Source: CADEFQ01 sp035342635 (GTDB lineage: Bacteria > Pseudomonadota > Gammaproteobacteria > Steroidobacterales > Steroidobacteraceae). From it: a stretch of DNA of 64,000 nucleotides. This document shows positions 51,901 to 60,891 of this stretch, in pieces (the stretch's first letter is position 1; every line of letters begins with the position of its first letter). The notes beneath the pieces were generated by a model that ran no database searches, was not told where the DNA came from, and saw only the letters and a program-made list of their open reading frames with translations. Position numbers and translations under genes: made by a program. The stretch covers positions 1-64,000 of the forward strand of contig DAOQXO010000003.1 in assembly GCA_035342635.1 (NCBI GenBank), written 5' to 3'.

Positions 51901-52089
51901 GATCACGTCGATCTCGCCCTTGACGTCAGCGAGCGAGGGGTCGATCTTGCGCGATCCGATGACCGGCGTCGCCAGGGCGAGCGCGGTGGCATCAGGAAGT
52001 GAGCCCGCGGCCGCTGGAGCCGCGGAACTTTGTGCGGCGAACGCCGCGAGGCTCGCAGCGCACAGCAGCACGGATAATTGATGCTTCAT
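48961..52089 (-). CDS. secreted subtilisin-like serine protease (S8) with PA domain
   Basis: The protein has 1,042 residues. A signal peptide covers about 1-24, followed by an I9-like propeptide (DVIVQLAGKPLAV to VRIDAEQLYSV). The catalytic triad is in VIDSGIDYTH (Asp), DFQGHGTHVADI (His) and FGGTSGAAPMVSG (Ser, near residue 575). A protease-associated domain sits between His and Ser (INRGTCAISLKVANA). After the Ser come an Fn3-like domain and a roughly 300-residue beta-rich C-terminal region. It is exported and probably degrades proteins outside the cell. The ATG at 52089 has AGGGGGA upstream. Confidence 0.95.
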   Translation of the reverse strand: MKHQLSVLLCAASLAAFAAQSSAAPAAAGSLPDATALALATPVIGSRKIDPSLADVKGEIDVIVQLAGKPLAVANGQNSKSLGGLLNRQQQRVHSATLSRDQDAMLARLLALGGREVGRTRIAYNSVIVRIDAEQLYSVASYRDVVSVRPTREYSLDLTATVPYIGAAIAQAQGATGAGVTVGVIDSGIDYTHYNLGGEGTLAAYEAAYGSSIVDSRNTTRDGLFPTSKVVEGHDFIGEQWPNAAAVQDDDPIDFQGHGTHVADIIGGLSADGLHKGVAPDVKLIAAKVCSSVSTSCNGAAMLQALDYMLDPNGDGSMDDAVDVINMSIGSSYGQIEDDTALASINAVNAGVVVVASAGNSADRPFITGSPGSTPEVLSVAQTEVPGALAYPLVIDSPASIAGTYTNTATVEWAPIAGTTSGEVVPVAGLACDAGSVPATVAGNIALINRGTCAISLKVANATAAGATAVILGLVAPGDAVSFSNGGECSGQCVPTLVVTQAVANSIRAATNAGNVVSATISEANAQSRQGWIVGTSSRGPSTSFAAIKPEIGAPGASVSAIAGSGNGEEAFGGTSGAAPMVSGAAALLLSKNPSLTPTLVRALLANTADPEVYQRAPSGEDKILVPITRIGGGEVRVNKALAATTAMWDAATKTPALSFGYHSVSYPKVLRRTVKVRNFSNKTRRYSVQKSFRYADDASSGAVTISAPSTVTVPANGTATFRVTLSINPAKLGDWPYTGAGGSQGGNGALLQAAEYDGYLTLKNGADSVHVPWHVLPKKAALVQAIGAGVVIPQDHTSAQLPLLNLAPAKAGVVEPFALLGTSARIPRSQLPGPGENFAVVDMQALGARLVGIGGGQFGLQVAVSTYGTRAHPSYPAEFDVYLDVDADGVDDFVLYTAELTGFAATGQTAVYVYNLRTGTAAAYFYADTDLESGNVILTAPLSVMGASPSSQMVISALAFDNYFTGNLTDYIDGKVFTPGLPRFDVSAPPAAGVAPLSLTMLTVTAPEGGETASPSQEGLLFFYRDANVGLEADVVPVEKR

Positions 52090-52124
52090 TAATGTCCCCC
52101 TGGATTGAAGATTCTGGTTTCTGA

Positions 52125-52146
52125 GGCATCCGCCCAGTCGGATGCC
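52125..52146. other. 8-base-pair inverted repeat between divergent protease and transpeptidase genes
   Basis: GGCATCCG (52125-52132) and CGGATGCC (52139-52146) are perfect inverted repeats with a six-base spacer. They lie 35 bases above the protease start and 72 above the transpeptidase start. They could form an mRNA hairpin or a regulator site for either gene. Confidence 0.4.
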
Positions 52147-52218
52147 GGCTTGCGCCGAGCATATCAGAGCGCAAGTCAAGTGGTTGCATCACAGAGTGTG
52201 AATTTTCTGCGAACTGTT

Positions 52219-53904
52219 ATGTCAAACAAGTCGACGTCGTTGCTGGTCCTCCTGATGCTCTGCGCGTGGCCTGTCCCGCACGCGCGGGCGCAGACCACTG
52301 CCCTGGCGGCGGCGATCGAGGCGCGCGTTTCGACCGCGGTCCTCCAGGGCGAACTGTCGATCCGCGGCCAACCCATCGCGGCAACCGCCGCGATCGCCGA
52401 CTTCTATACGCGGCGCGGTTTCGCGCCCGCCTGGACCGATCCACGCAACGTCGATGACCTGCTGCGCGCGATCGTCGACAGCGCCGACGACGGCCTGAGC
52501 CCTGCCGATTACCACCTCGCCGTGCTCGCGCAGATGCGGCCCCAGATGCGCCTGGCGGACACGACCGACTTCGGGCGCGCCGACTTCGAACTGCTGCTGA
52601 CCGACGCGATCCTGCGCCTCGGCTACCACCTGTGGTTCGGCAAAGTCGATCCCGAGCAGTTCAGCGCAGGCTGGAACATGAGCCGCAGCTTGCCCGGGCT
52701 CGATGCCGCCTCGGAACTCGAGGCAGTGCTCGCCACCGGGCAGCTCTACCGACAGATCGAACGCGCGCGGCCCGCGCATCCGCTGTATGAGGCACTGCGC
52801 GGCGAGCTGGCGAAAATGCGGCGCGTCGCGCTCGCAGGCGGCTGGCCCGAACTGCCCGAGGGCCCGACCCTCGAGCCGGGCACGAGTGACGCGCGGGTCC
52901 CGGTGCTGCGCGAACTGCTTGTCGCGACCGGCGACCTCGCAGCGCCTCCCCCGCCGGAGCCGCAGGCGGCGCCGGCTGGCGATCCGTTGCTGTACGACGC
53001 CATGCTGGTCGATGCCGTCAGGCGCTTCCAGAAGCGCATGGGACTCAATGTCGACGGCCGCATCGGCAGGGGCACCCAGGCCGAGCTGCGCGTGCCCGTC
53101 GAAGACCGCATTCGCCAGCTCCGGGTCAATCTCGACCGCGGCCGCGTGCTGCTGTACCAGATGCCGGAGGAATTCCTGGTCGTCAACATCGCGGGCGCCG
53201 AAGCCGCCTACCTGCGCGGCGACGAGGTCCTGTGGCGCAATCGCGCACAGGTCGGCACGCCCTACCGAGAAACCCCGGAGTACCGCTCCGAACTCACCTA
53301 TCTCGTGTTCAATCCCACATGGACCGTGCCGCCCACCATCATCCGCAATGACATCCTGCCCGCCGCGCGCCGCGATCCCTACTCGATTACGCGCCGCGGG
53401 CTCAAGGTGCTCGATTCAAGCGGCGCCGTGATCGATCCAGGCAGCGTCGACTGGTCGCGGTTCAGGACCGGCCACATCCCGTATACGCTGCGTCAGGATC
53501 CGGGGCCGGACAACGCGCTCGGACGCGTCAAATTCATGTTCCCGAACCCGTACAACGTCTACCTGCACGACACGCCGTCGAAATCGCTGTTCGACAGGGA
53601 CACGCGCACCACCAGCTCGGGCTGCGTGCGCATCGAACAGCCGCTCGAACTCGCCAGGCTGCTGCTCGACGACCCGGTGAACTGGAACGACGAGGCGATC
53701 GCCGCGACAATCGAGCGGGGCGAGATACAGAACGTCACGTTGCGACGGCGCGTCCCGATCATCCTTGCCTACTGGACGGCCTGGGTGGATCCGCTGGGCG
53801 TGGTGAATTTCCGGCGCGACGTCTATGGCCGCGACGCGGCCTGGGCGAAGGCGCTGGATGCCCCGTTCAGCTTCCGCCGCCAGCCGCTCGTCGGCGGGCC
53901 CTGA
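52219..53904 (+). CDS. L,D-transpeptidase, YcbB/LdtD-like
   Basis: The protein has 561 residues. A signal peptide is followed by the scaffold domain (FYTRRGFAPAWTDP), a peptidoglycan-binding domain (AVRRFQKRMGLNVDGRIG) and the YkuD catalytic domain. The latter carries YLHDTPSKSLFDRDTRTTSSGCVR-type sequence with the nucleophile cysteine near residue 468. It makes 3-3 cross-links in the periplasmic cell wall. Its length and domain order match E. coli YcbB. It is divergent from the secreted protease. The ATG at 52219 opens a clear signal sequence. Confidence 0.93.
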   Translation: MSNKSTSLLVLLMLCAWPVPHARAQTTALAAAIEARVSTAVLQGELSIRGQPIAATAAIADFYTRRGFAPAWTDPRNVDDLLRAIVDSADDGLSPADYHLAVLAQMRPQMRLADTTDFGRADFELLLTDAILRLGYHLWFGKVDPEQFSAGWNMSRSLPGLDAASELEAVLATGQLYRQIERARPAHPLYEALRGELAKMRRVALAGGWPELPEGPTLEPGTSDARVPVLRELLVATGDLAAPPPPEPQAAPAGDPLLYDAMLVDAVRRFQKRMGLNVDGRIGRGTQAELRVPVEDRIRQLRVNLDRGRVLLYQMPEEFLVVNIAGAEAAYLRGDEVLWRNRAQVGTPYRETPEYRSELTYLVFNPTWTVPPTIIRNDILPAARRDPYSITRRGLKVLDSSGAVIDPGSVDWSRFRTGHIPYTLRQDPGPDNALGRVKFMFPNPYNVYLHDTPSKSLFDRDTRTTSSGCVRIEQPLELARLLLDDPVNWNDEAIAATIERGEIQNVTLRRRVPIILAYWTAWVDPLGVVNFRRDVYGRDAAWAKALDAPFSFRRQPLVGGP

Positions 53905-53932
53905 GCCACGCGCCGCACTCCGGCGGCGCCGT

Positions 53933-55795
53933 TCACCGATACCCCTTCGCCTGCAGCGCGAACAGGTGCGCGTACCTGCCGCCGAGCGCAACCAGCTCCG
54001 CGTGGCTGCCGCGCTCGATGATGCGCCCGCGCTCGAGCACGACGATCTGGTCGGCCATGCGCACGGTGGAGAAGCGGTGCGAGATGAGGATCGTGATCCG
54101 CCCTTCGGCGAGCTTGCGGAAGTGCTCGAAGACGTCGGCCTCGGCCTGCGCGTCCATGGCGGCAGTCGGCTCATCGAGCACCAGGATATCGGCGCGCGTA
54201 CGCATGAACGCGCGTGACAGCGCGATCTTCTGCCACTGCCCGCCCGAGAGGTCCCGACCGCCGCGGAACCACTTGCCGAGCTGGGTCTGGTAGCCTGCGG
54301 GAAGCATCTCGATGAACTCGTCGGCCTGCCCGCGCCCGGCGGCCACGCGCCAGCGTTCCTCGTCCTCGAAATACTCCTCGTCGCCCGCGCCGATGTTCTC
54401 CCCGACCTGCATCTGGTAGCGCACGAAGTCCTGAAAGATGACCCCGATGCGCCCGCGCAGCGCATCGCCGTCCCATTGTTCGAGATCGAGCCCGTCGAGA
54501 AGGATCCGGCCACGGGTCGGCCGATACAGGCGTGTCAGCAGCTTGATGAGCGTGGTCTTGCCCGAGCCGTTCTCGCCGACCAGCGCGACGCTCGCCCCGG
54601 GCGGCAGATGCAGGTTGATGCCGCTCACCGCCGGTTCGGTTGCATCCGGATAGCGGAACTCGACGTCCTCGAAACGCACGCCGTCCTCGGGGTGCGGGCC
54701 GTAGACCAGCTCGCCGCCCTCGCCCGGCAGCTCGGTCTCGAGGTACTCGTACAGGGTCGACAGGTACAGGTTGTCCTCGTACATGCCGCCAATCGCCGTG
54801 AGGCTCGCCGATACGGCGGACTGGCCCTGGCGGAACAGCATCAGGTACATGGTCATCTCGCCGAGCGTGATGACCGCGCGCACCGCCTCGATCGCGATCC
54901 AGGCGTAGGCGCCATAGAGCGTCAGCGTCGCGATCAAGCCGAGACCGAGCCCCCACGCGTCGCGGCGGATCGCGAGCGCGCGGTCCTCCTTGTAGAGGCG
55001 CCGGAAGATGTCGCGATAGCGCTCGAGGAAACGCTCGCCGAGGCCGTAGAGCTTGACCTCCTTGGCGTAGTCCTCGCGCGCGAGCACCGTCTCGAGGTAG
55101 GCCTGCATGCGCGTCTCGGGCGAGCGCCAGCGAAAGAGGCGAAACGCATCACCGGAGAACTTGGTCTCGGCCACGAACGCGGGCAGGCCGGCGATGATCA
55201 GCACGACGACCGCCCATGGCGAGAACTGCGCGAGCAGCACGGCGAAGCTGACGATCGAGACCGCGTTCTGCGCGAGCCCGAAGGTGCGCATGACGAGCGA
55301 CAGCGGGCGGCTCGATGCCTCGCGACGGGCGCGCGTCAGCTTGTCGTAGAACTCGGAATCCTCGAAATGGGCGAGATCGAGCGTCAGCGCCTTCTCGAGG
55401 ATCATCACGTTGACGCGCTGGCCGAGCTGCGCGCGCAGCAACGACTGGCACAGCGACAGCATGCGCTGCGCGGCCGCCACCGCGGCGACCAGCACGCCCT
55501 CGACGACGACGAAGCGCAACGCGACCGACGGGTCGTGGGTGCTCGACACCGCGGTCACCACGGCATCGACGATGCGCGCGCCGACCCAGGCCACCGCGGC
55601 CGGCAGCACCCCGGCCAGCCCGGTGAGCACCCCGATCGCGATCGTCAGCCGCCGATTGGTCGTCCAGACGAGCGACAGCGCCCGGCGGCTGTACAGGAAC
55701 ACACCGAAGAAACCCTGCAATGACGCGTCGTTCGGCCCGGGCGGCAGGCTGTCCCGCGCGCGGCGGGCGGATGGCTTGTCGGCCGACGGGCTCAT
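53933..55795 (-). CDS. ABC exporter, fused permease and ATPase
   Basis: This 620-residue half transporter works as a dimer. Six membrane helices occupy about residues 40-340. The ATPase has Walker A GENGSGKTT, signature DLSGGQWQKIALSRAF, Walker B ILVLDEPTAAMD and the H-loop ISHRFSTV. This is the type I exporter fold seen in MsbA and peptide or lipid exporters. The signature has GQW rather than GQR. The substrate is unknown. The surrounding genes are envelope-related. Confidence 0.93.
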   Translation of the reverse strand: MSPSADKPSARRARDSLPPGPNDASLQGFFGVFLYSRRALSLVWTTNRRLTIAIGVLTGLAGVLPAAVAWVGARIVDAVVTAVSSTHDPSVALRFVVVEGVLVAAVAAAQRMLSLCQSLLRAQLGQRVNVMILEKALTLDLAHFEDSEFYDKLTRARREASSRPLSLVMRTFGLAQNAVSIVSFAVLLAQFSPWAVVVLIIAGLPAFVAETKFSGDAFRLFRWRSPETRMQAYLETVLAREDYAKEVKLYGLGERFLERYRDIFRRLYKEDRALAIRRDAWGLGLGLIATLTLYGAYAWIAIEAVRAVITLGEMTMYLMLFRQGQSAVSASLTAIGGMYEDNLYLSTLYEYLETELPGEGGELVYGPHPEDGVRFEDVEFRYPDATEPAVSGINLHLPPGASVALVGENGSGKTTLIKLLTRLYRPTRGRILLDGLDLEQWDGDALRGRIGVIFQDFVRYQMQVGENIGAGDEEYFEDEERWRVAAGRGQADEFIEMLPAGYQTQLGKWFRGGRDLSGGQWQKIALSRAFMRTRADILVLDEPTAAMDAQAEADVFEHFRKLAEGRITILISHRFSTVRMADQIVVLERGRIIERGSHAELVALGGRYAHLFALQAKGYR

Positions 55796-55832
55796 TGCCC
55801 ATAGTCTGAAGCAAACGGCTAATCTTGGCGGC

Positions 55833-56660
55833 GTGTTTCGTCCCGGCTGCCCGTTGCTGCTGTCGCTCCTGCTCGCACCCGCCGCAGCGCTGGCGCAGGG
55901 CGATACACGCGCAGAGCAGCAATTTGCGAACTATGCGTTCGCCCACGAACTCGGCTCGGGCCTCTACCAGGCGGGCGAGCAGCTCCTGCAGATCTACCGC
56001 TTGCCGCTGCGCTGGGAATACCGCGAGGCGACCCGCGACACGCCCGGCATCTCGCTGCTGCTGCCGGCCACCATCGGTTTTCTCGACTTCGAGCCCGGCC
56101 AGATCCTCGAGCACGACCTGCCCGATCGCATCGATTCGATCAGCTTCGTGCCGGGCATCGGCCTCGAGTTCCTGAGCGGCAACTGGAGCCTGCGCCCGTT
56201 CGCCAGGATGGGCGTCGAGATCGCCGACCAGTCGAAGCTGGAGAGCACCCTGTTCAGCGTCGGTGTCTACAACGAATACCGGCGGCAGTTCGCCGACGGC
56301 TGGCGGCTGCGCTTTCGCGACGACCTGCTGTACTCGGGCGTGAACTACCGCGGCGAGCTGCCGAGCGACACCTTCCTGCGCTGGCGCAACGCCATCGAGG
56401 GCAGCAATGCCGCGCAAGGCGGCGCGGCGACACGCGCCCTGGAAACGGGCTTCTTCGCCGTGCTCGACTGGTATATCGAACCCCCGACCGGGCTCGCCAC
56501 CGGCATCGACATCCCGGAGCTGCAATTCGAAGTCGGCATGATGCTCGGCACCCGCCCCGCACTGCGCTGGGGGCGGGTGCCGATACCCCGGATCGGACTC
56601 AGCTACCGCTTTGCAGGCGACGTGTCCGCCTGGCGCCTGGTGCTCGGCGCGCCATTCTAG
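55833..56660 (+). CDS. exported protein, probable outer membrane beta-barrel
   Basis: The protein has 275 residues. A signal peptide (LLLSLLLAPAAALAQ) is followed by alternating strand patterns with aromatic girdles (WEYREATRD, FRDDLLYSG) and the terminal RLVLGAPF, a C-terminal Phe as in outer membrane barrels. GTG at 55833 is the best start. It is divergent from the ABC exporter gene, 37 bases apart. I do not recognise a named family. Confidence 0.7.
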   Translation: MFRPGCPLLLSLLLAPAAALAQGDTRAEQQFANYAFAHELGSGLYQAGEQLLQIYRLPLRWEYREATRDTPGISLLLPATIGFLDFEPGQILEHDLPDRIDSISFVPGIGLEFLSGNWSLRPFARMGVEIADQSKLESTLFSVGVYNEYRRQFADGWRLRFRDDLLYSGVNYRGELPSDTFLRWRNAIEGSNAAQGGAATRALETGFFAVLDWYIEPPTGLATGIDIPELQFEVGMMLGTRPALRWGRVPIPRIGLSYRFAGDVSAWRLVLGAPF

Positions 56661-56676
56661 GCCGCGGCGCTGCTGC

Positions 56677-57501
56677 CTATTTCCTGGCCGCCTCGTACAG
56701 CGGCAACACCTTGGGAATATTGGCCTCGAGGTCGGTGATGCGCGTCGCGCCCGAGGGGTGCGTGCTCAGGAACTCGGGTGGCGCGCTGCCCGACTGTGCG
56801 GCAGCCATCTTCCGCCACACGCTGGGCGCCGCACGCGGATCGTAGCCGCCCCGCGCCATCAGCTCGAGGCCGATGATGTCCGCCTCGACTTCCTGTTCGC
56901 GGCTGTGTGGCAACTGGAAAGTGACTTCGCCGATCGCGCTCACGAGATCGACGGTGCCCTGGCCGAGTCCGGCCACCGCCGCCACGCCCGTTATCGCCAG
57001 CTGCTGCGCGTAGGCGCGCGAGACGCGCTCGCGGCTGTGTTCGCGCAACGCGTGGGCCATCTCGTGCCCGATGACCGAAGCGAGCTCGGCGTCGGTGAGC
57101 GAGAGCTTGTGCACCAGGCCCGAATAGACCATGATTTTGCCGCCCGGCATGCAGTAGGCATTCAATTTGTCGGAGGTCTCGACGTTGACCGCCCAGTCCC
57201 ACTGCGCCGCGTCCGGTCTGAATACCCCGGTCTGCGGAATGAGCCGGTCGGTGATGGCGCGCACGCGCGCAAGCAGTCTGGTGTCCGTGTTGAGCGCATT
57301 GTTCGCGCGCGCCTTGTCGAGTTCCTGCGCATAGGACTGCGCGGCGGCCTGCGCGATCTGCTCTTCGGAAACGAGCATTCTCTGTTTGCGATCGACGCCC
57401 ACCGTACCGGGCGCGGTCGTGGCAACGGTCTGGCAGGCCATGAGGCCGGCGAGCAGCAGCGGCGCGAATCCTGCAATGCGCCATGACATCGATGCGGACA
57501 T
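56677..57501 (-). CDS. M48-family zinc metalloprotease lipoprotein
   Basis: The protein has 274 residues. The signal ends LLLAGLMAC, a lipobox with Cys23. The zinc site is GHEMAHALREHSRERVS with the third ligand in EVEADIIGLELMARGGYDP. The final FLSTHPSGATRI is typical of the Oma1/LoiP/YfgC subgroup. It would cleave misfolded outer membrane proteins in the periplasm. It converges on the outer membrane protein gene before it and is divergent from the GGDEF-EAL gene after it. Confidence 0.93.
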   Translation of the reverse strand: MSASMSWRIAGFAPLLLAGLMACQTVATTAPGTVGVDRKQRMLVSEEQIAQAAAQSYAQELDKARANNALNTDTRLLARVRAITDRLIPQTGVFRPDAAQWDWAVNVETSDKLNAYCMPGGKIMVYSGLVHKLSLTDAELASVIGHEMAHALREHSRERVSRAYAQQLAITGVAAVAGLGQGTVDLVSAIGEVTFQLPHSREQEVEADIIGLELMARGGYDPRAAPSVWRKMAAAQSGSAPPEFLSTHPSGATRITDLEANIPKVLPLYEAARK

Positions 57502-57615
57502 GGGCAGCAATACCTCGCGAGACTGTGAACCGGCACAGCATACCCCCAAGTTTCGGCCCCGGCATATGTCAACTGCGGCACGACGTCCGCCGCGGTCGGG
57601 GAGTACATTGGCTGC

Positions 57616-60177
57616 ATGAATGAGCCGGCCACAGGCCCGGGGCGGTGGCGCCTCGGAATCGCCAGCCGTCTGGTCATCGGCTTCGGCGCGATCGCGCTCG
57701 TGCTGCTTGCGGGCAACTGGTACGCAGCTCGCAGCGCGCGCTTCGCGATCGACACCCTGCATGACACCAAAGTCGAGCACATCCCGCTCGAACAGGCCGC
57801 CTCGGCCATCATCGACTACCTGCTCGCCTACGACCGGGCGGTGTTCGACCAGCTGCGCCGCAATGATGAGATCACGCGCGACGCGGCCGCGCAGACGGCG
57901 CGCCGGCTCGCCGCTGCCGTCAACACCTACGTCGCGCAGCGCACGGCGGGCGCCACCGCCAGTGACCGGCTGCTCGACGACATCATGGACCATGTCGACA
58001 CCGGCACGCGGCTGACTGACGCCGCGGCCGAGCGCGCGGTCGCGCTCACCCGCTATGGTGAGGTCCTCGCGGCGCTCGCACAGCGCATATCGCGGACCTG
58101 GGACGCGAATGCACGCCTCGAGGTCGGCGGCAGCGCACGCCGTTCCTTCCAGGAACTCGAGCTCGCGGTGGGTCAGTTGCGTGCGGCCTTCAACGGCTAC
58201 CTGATCGGTGCCAGCGCCGAATCGGCCGCGCGTGTACTGCGAGCCCAGCGCACTGTCAGCCGCACGCTGGACCGCCACAGGGGCGAGCTCAGCGCATCGC
58301 CCGGCCGCGCCTGGATCGACCTCATGGACGAGGATCTCGATTCGGTGGCGCGACTGCTCGCGGCGATCACGACCGGTGACCGGCGGATCGATGCAATCAG
58401 CGGCGAGTTCGCCTCCTCGGGCGCGGCGATCCCCGCGCTGCTCAACGAACGCATCGCGCAACCCGCCAGCGCCGCAGTCATCGACTCCACCGGCGCCGCG
58501 GCCGCCGCGACGCTCGAAGCCCAGCAGACCTATCGCAATCTCACCTTCGTGGTCATCGGCCTCACGCTGCTGGTCTCGCTGCTCGCCACGCTGTCGATCA
58601 CGGCGCCCGTGCGGCGGCTGATTCGCGCCACCCGCTCACTCGCCCGCGGTGCCTGGCGCACGCGCGCTCCGCGCGGCGGACCGCGCGAGCTCGACGAGCT
58701 GGCCAGCGCGTTCAATTCGATGGCCGCGCAGCTCGCCACGGCGAACGAAACCGTGGCGCAGCACCAGCTCGAGCTCGAGGGCCGGGTGCGCGCACGCACG
58801 CGCAAGCTGACCTACCTCGCCCACCACGACACGCTCACCGGCCTGCCGAACCGGCGCTACGGCTTCACGCACCTGCGCCGCATCACGCGCCGCGCACTCG
58901 CCGAACACCGCAGCGTCGGCATGCTCGCGCTCGACGTCGACAACTTCAAGGCCATCAACGATCACCTCGGCCATGCCCTCGGCGACGATCTGCTGCGGGC
59001 GATCGCCGAGCGGCTGCGCACGGCCATCGGCCAGCGCGCCTTCGCGGCGCGGCTCGGCGGCGACGAATTCATCGTCCTCGTCGACCACGCCGAAAGCCTC
59101 GAGCAGCTCGAGACGCTGGCCGACCACATCGTCGCGGCGTTTCGCCGCCCGCTCGCCGTCGAGGACCGCGAGCTGCTGGTCAGTGTCAGCATCGGGGTCG
59201 GCGTCCTGCCCGGTCACGCAGGCGATGCAACCTCGCTGGCGCGCGCCGCCGACGCGGCACTGTTTCGCGCGAAATCGCTCGGGCGCAATCGCGTCAGCGT
59301 GTTTACGCCGGAGCTGCTCGCGGGCAGCGCCGCGCGCTTTCGCATGGAGCAGGCGCTGCGCCGCGCGATCCAGGCGCACGAGCTGGTGCTCGAATACCAG
59401 CCGCAGGTTGCACTCAACGGCGGGGAAACCACCGCGGTCGAGGCGCTGGTGCGGTGGCGTCGCGAAGACGGGTCACTGGTCACCGCCGGCGACTTCATCG
59501 GGATCGCCGAACAGTCGGGCCTCATCATCGCGCTCGGCGACTGGGTGCTGGAGAACGCGATCCGGACCGCCCGTGAGTGGCGCAGCGCAGGCATCGAGCA
59601 TCCACGCATCGCCATCAACGTGTCGATGCCGCAGCTGCTCGACAAGAGCTTCGTCGAGCGTGCGGGCGAGCTGCTTGCCCGCAACGACCTGCCGCCCGCG
59701 ACGCTCGAGCTCGAACTCACCGAAACCGCATTCCAGACCGGGGCCGCGACCATCGACGCGCTGCAGCGGGCGCGCCAGCTCGGCCTGCCGATTGCGCTCG
59801 ATGATTTCGGCACCGGCTACTCCTCGCTGACGTCGCTGTCGCAACTGCCGCTGCGACGCGTGAAGCTCGATCGCAGCCTGATCGCCGACCTCGACAGCAA
59901 CATGCGTTCGGTGGCGATCGCGCGCGCGATCATCTCCGTATGCCACAGCCTCGGACTCGAGGTGACGGTCGAGGGTATCGAGCGCGTCGAACAGTTGCGC
60001 CTGCTCTCCCGCAGCGGCGCCATCTCGGTCCAGGGGCACCTGTTGTCGCGGCCCCTTGCGGCCGAGGACGTGCCGGTGTTCGCACGCAACAGCGCAAGAC
60101 AACTCGCGGCGCTGCTGGCCGGCACCGAGGCCGAGAGCGGCGGCGACGCGGTCGTGCCCTTCCGGACGCGCAACTAG
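57616..60177 (+). CDS. membrane sensor with HAMP, GGDEF and EAL domains
   Basis: The protein has 853 residues. Two membrane helices (about 15-40 and 310-330) flank a helical periplasmic domain. A HAMP domain follows, then GGDEF (RLGGDEFIVLVD) and EAL. The EAL part has VEALVRWR, INVSMPQLL, LELTETAF, LDDFGTGYSSL, VKLDRSLI and TVEGIERVEQL, so the metal and catalytic residues look intact. The GGDEF product-inhibition site reads RAFA instead of RxxD. The protein can in principle both make and break cyclic di-GMP. Confidence 0.94.
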   Translation: MNEPATGPGRWRLGIASRLVIGFGAIALVLLAGNWYAARSARFAIDTLHDTKVEHIPLEQAASAIIDYLLAYDRAVFDQLRRNDEITRDAAAQTARRLAAAVNTYVAQRTAGATASDRLLDDIMDHVDTGTRLTDAAAERAVALTRYGEVLAALAQRISRTWDANARLEVGGSARRSFQELELAVGQLRAAFNGYLIGASAESAARVLRAQRTVSRTLDRHRGELSASPGRAWIDLMDEDLDSVARLLAAITTGDRRIDAISGEFASSGAAIPALLNERIAQPASAAVIDSTGAAAAATLEAQQTYRNLTFVVIGLTLLVSLLATLSITAPVRRLIRATRSLARGAWRTRAPRGGPRELDELASAFNSMAAQLATANETVAQHQLELEGRVRARTRKLTYLAHHDTLTGLPNRRYGFTHLRRITRRALAEHRSVGMLALDVDNFKAINDHLGHALGDDLLRAIAERLRTAIGQRAFAARLGGDEFIVLVDHAESLEQLETLADHIVAAFRRPLAVEDRELLVSVSIGVGVLPGHAGDATSLARAADAALFRAKSLGRNRVSVFTPELLAGSAARFRMEQALRRAIQAHELVLEYQPQVALNGGETTAVEALVRWRREDGSLVTAGDFIGIAEQSGLIIALGDWVLENAIRTAREWRSAGIEHPRIAINVSMPQLLDKSFVERAGELLARNDLPPATLELELTETAFQTGAATIDALQRARQLGLPIALDDFGTGYSSLTSLSQLPLRRVKLDRSLIADLDSNMRSVAIARAIISVCHSLGLEVTVEGIERVEQLRLLSRSGAISVQGHLLSRPLAAEDVPVFARNSARQLAALLAGTEAESGGDAVVPFRTRN

Positions 60178-60800
60178 AACGCGACGGCGAGACCCAGCAG
60201 CGCCTGGAACTGCAGTACCGTGCTGCCGCTCGCGCGGATCAGGCAGGCGCCACCGAGCGAACCCGACGAGCAGAAGAATGCCGTGTCGGTATCGACGAAA
60301 CTGAGATAGCCGCGCCCTTCGAGGCGTATCGCGACGTGTTCGCCCAGGGGGAAGCGCATGCCGAGACCCAGCGAAATCGAGAAATCGGTGCTGTCCTCGA
60401 GGCCCGCGCCGGAGGGCTTGAAGCGGGTCACGCCGAGACCCCCGACCACATACGGCGCGTAGTCGCGCCGCGTCGGAAAATACGTGCCTCCGAACTGCAG
60501 GTACTCCACATCGAGCGCCACGCGCGGCGTGCCGCCGCTCGCGCTCCCGCCTTCGATATCGGTGTCCTGGCGCGAATAGAGGATTTCCCACTCCTGTTCC
60601 GCGCCACGCCGCATGCGCAGTGACAGCGCGAACACCCGGCTTTCTTCGATGTCGACCTTCTCGTCCGTCGTGGAATTCTCGAACGAGCCGCCGAGGCCGT
60701 AGCCGATCGCCGGCATGACCTCGAACGTCGGCCGGCCTGCATCGTCACGCGCCAGGGCAAGCGCGGGTGCAAGCAGGATGAGGGCCAGCAGCAGACGCAT
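60174..60800 (-). CDS. small outer membrane beta-barrel protein
   Basis: The protein has 208 residues with a signal peptide (LLLALILLAPALALA). The mature chain is an eight-strand-type barrel with repeated YAPYVVGGLGVTRFKP, ISLGLGMRFPLGEHVAIRLEGRGY and a C-terminal Phe (LLGLAVAF), as in OmpW/OmpA-like orphan porins. Two cysteines (CSSGSLGGAC) could form a loop disulfide. It overlaps the convergent GGDEF-EAL gene by four bases. Confidence 0.82.
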   Translation of the reverse strand: MRLLLALILLAPALALARDDAGRPTFEVMPAIGYGLGGSFENSTTDEKVDIEESRVFALSLRMRRGAEQEWEILYSRQDTDIEGGSASGGTPRVALDVEYLQFGGTYFPTRRDYAPYVVGGLGVTRFKPSGAGLEDSTDFSISLGLGMRFPLGEHVAIRLEGRGYLSFVDTDTAFFCSSGSLGGACLIRASGSTVLQFQALLGLAVAF

Positions 60801-60891
60801 GGTTGCGCTCCGGTTCGGCGTTCGGGTACGTGCATTTGGCACCGCGCCGCACGGGCGCGCAAGACACGTCACGTTCTGCAACAATCATGCG

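Noticed and set aside
48775..52002. 1,075-codon open frame on the plus strand opposite the subtilase
   Set aside because: The complementary minus-strand frame has signal peptide, full catalytic triad and terminator. The plus frame is low-complexity Arg/His/Asp/Val sequence with no motif.
56677..58461. 594-residue version of the M48 lipoprotein
   Set aside because: The upstream part runs antisense through the GGDEF-EAL gene. The lipoprotein signal at 57501 marks the true start.
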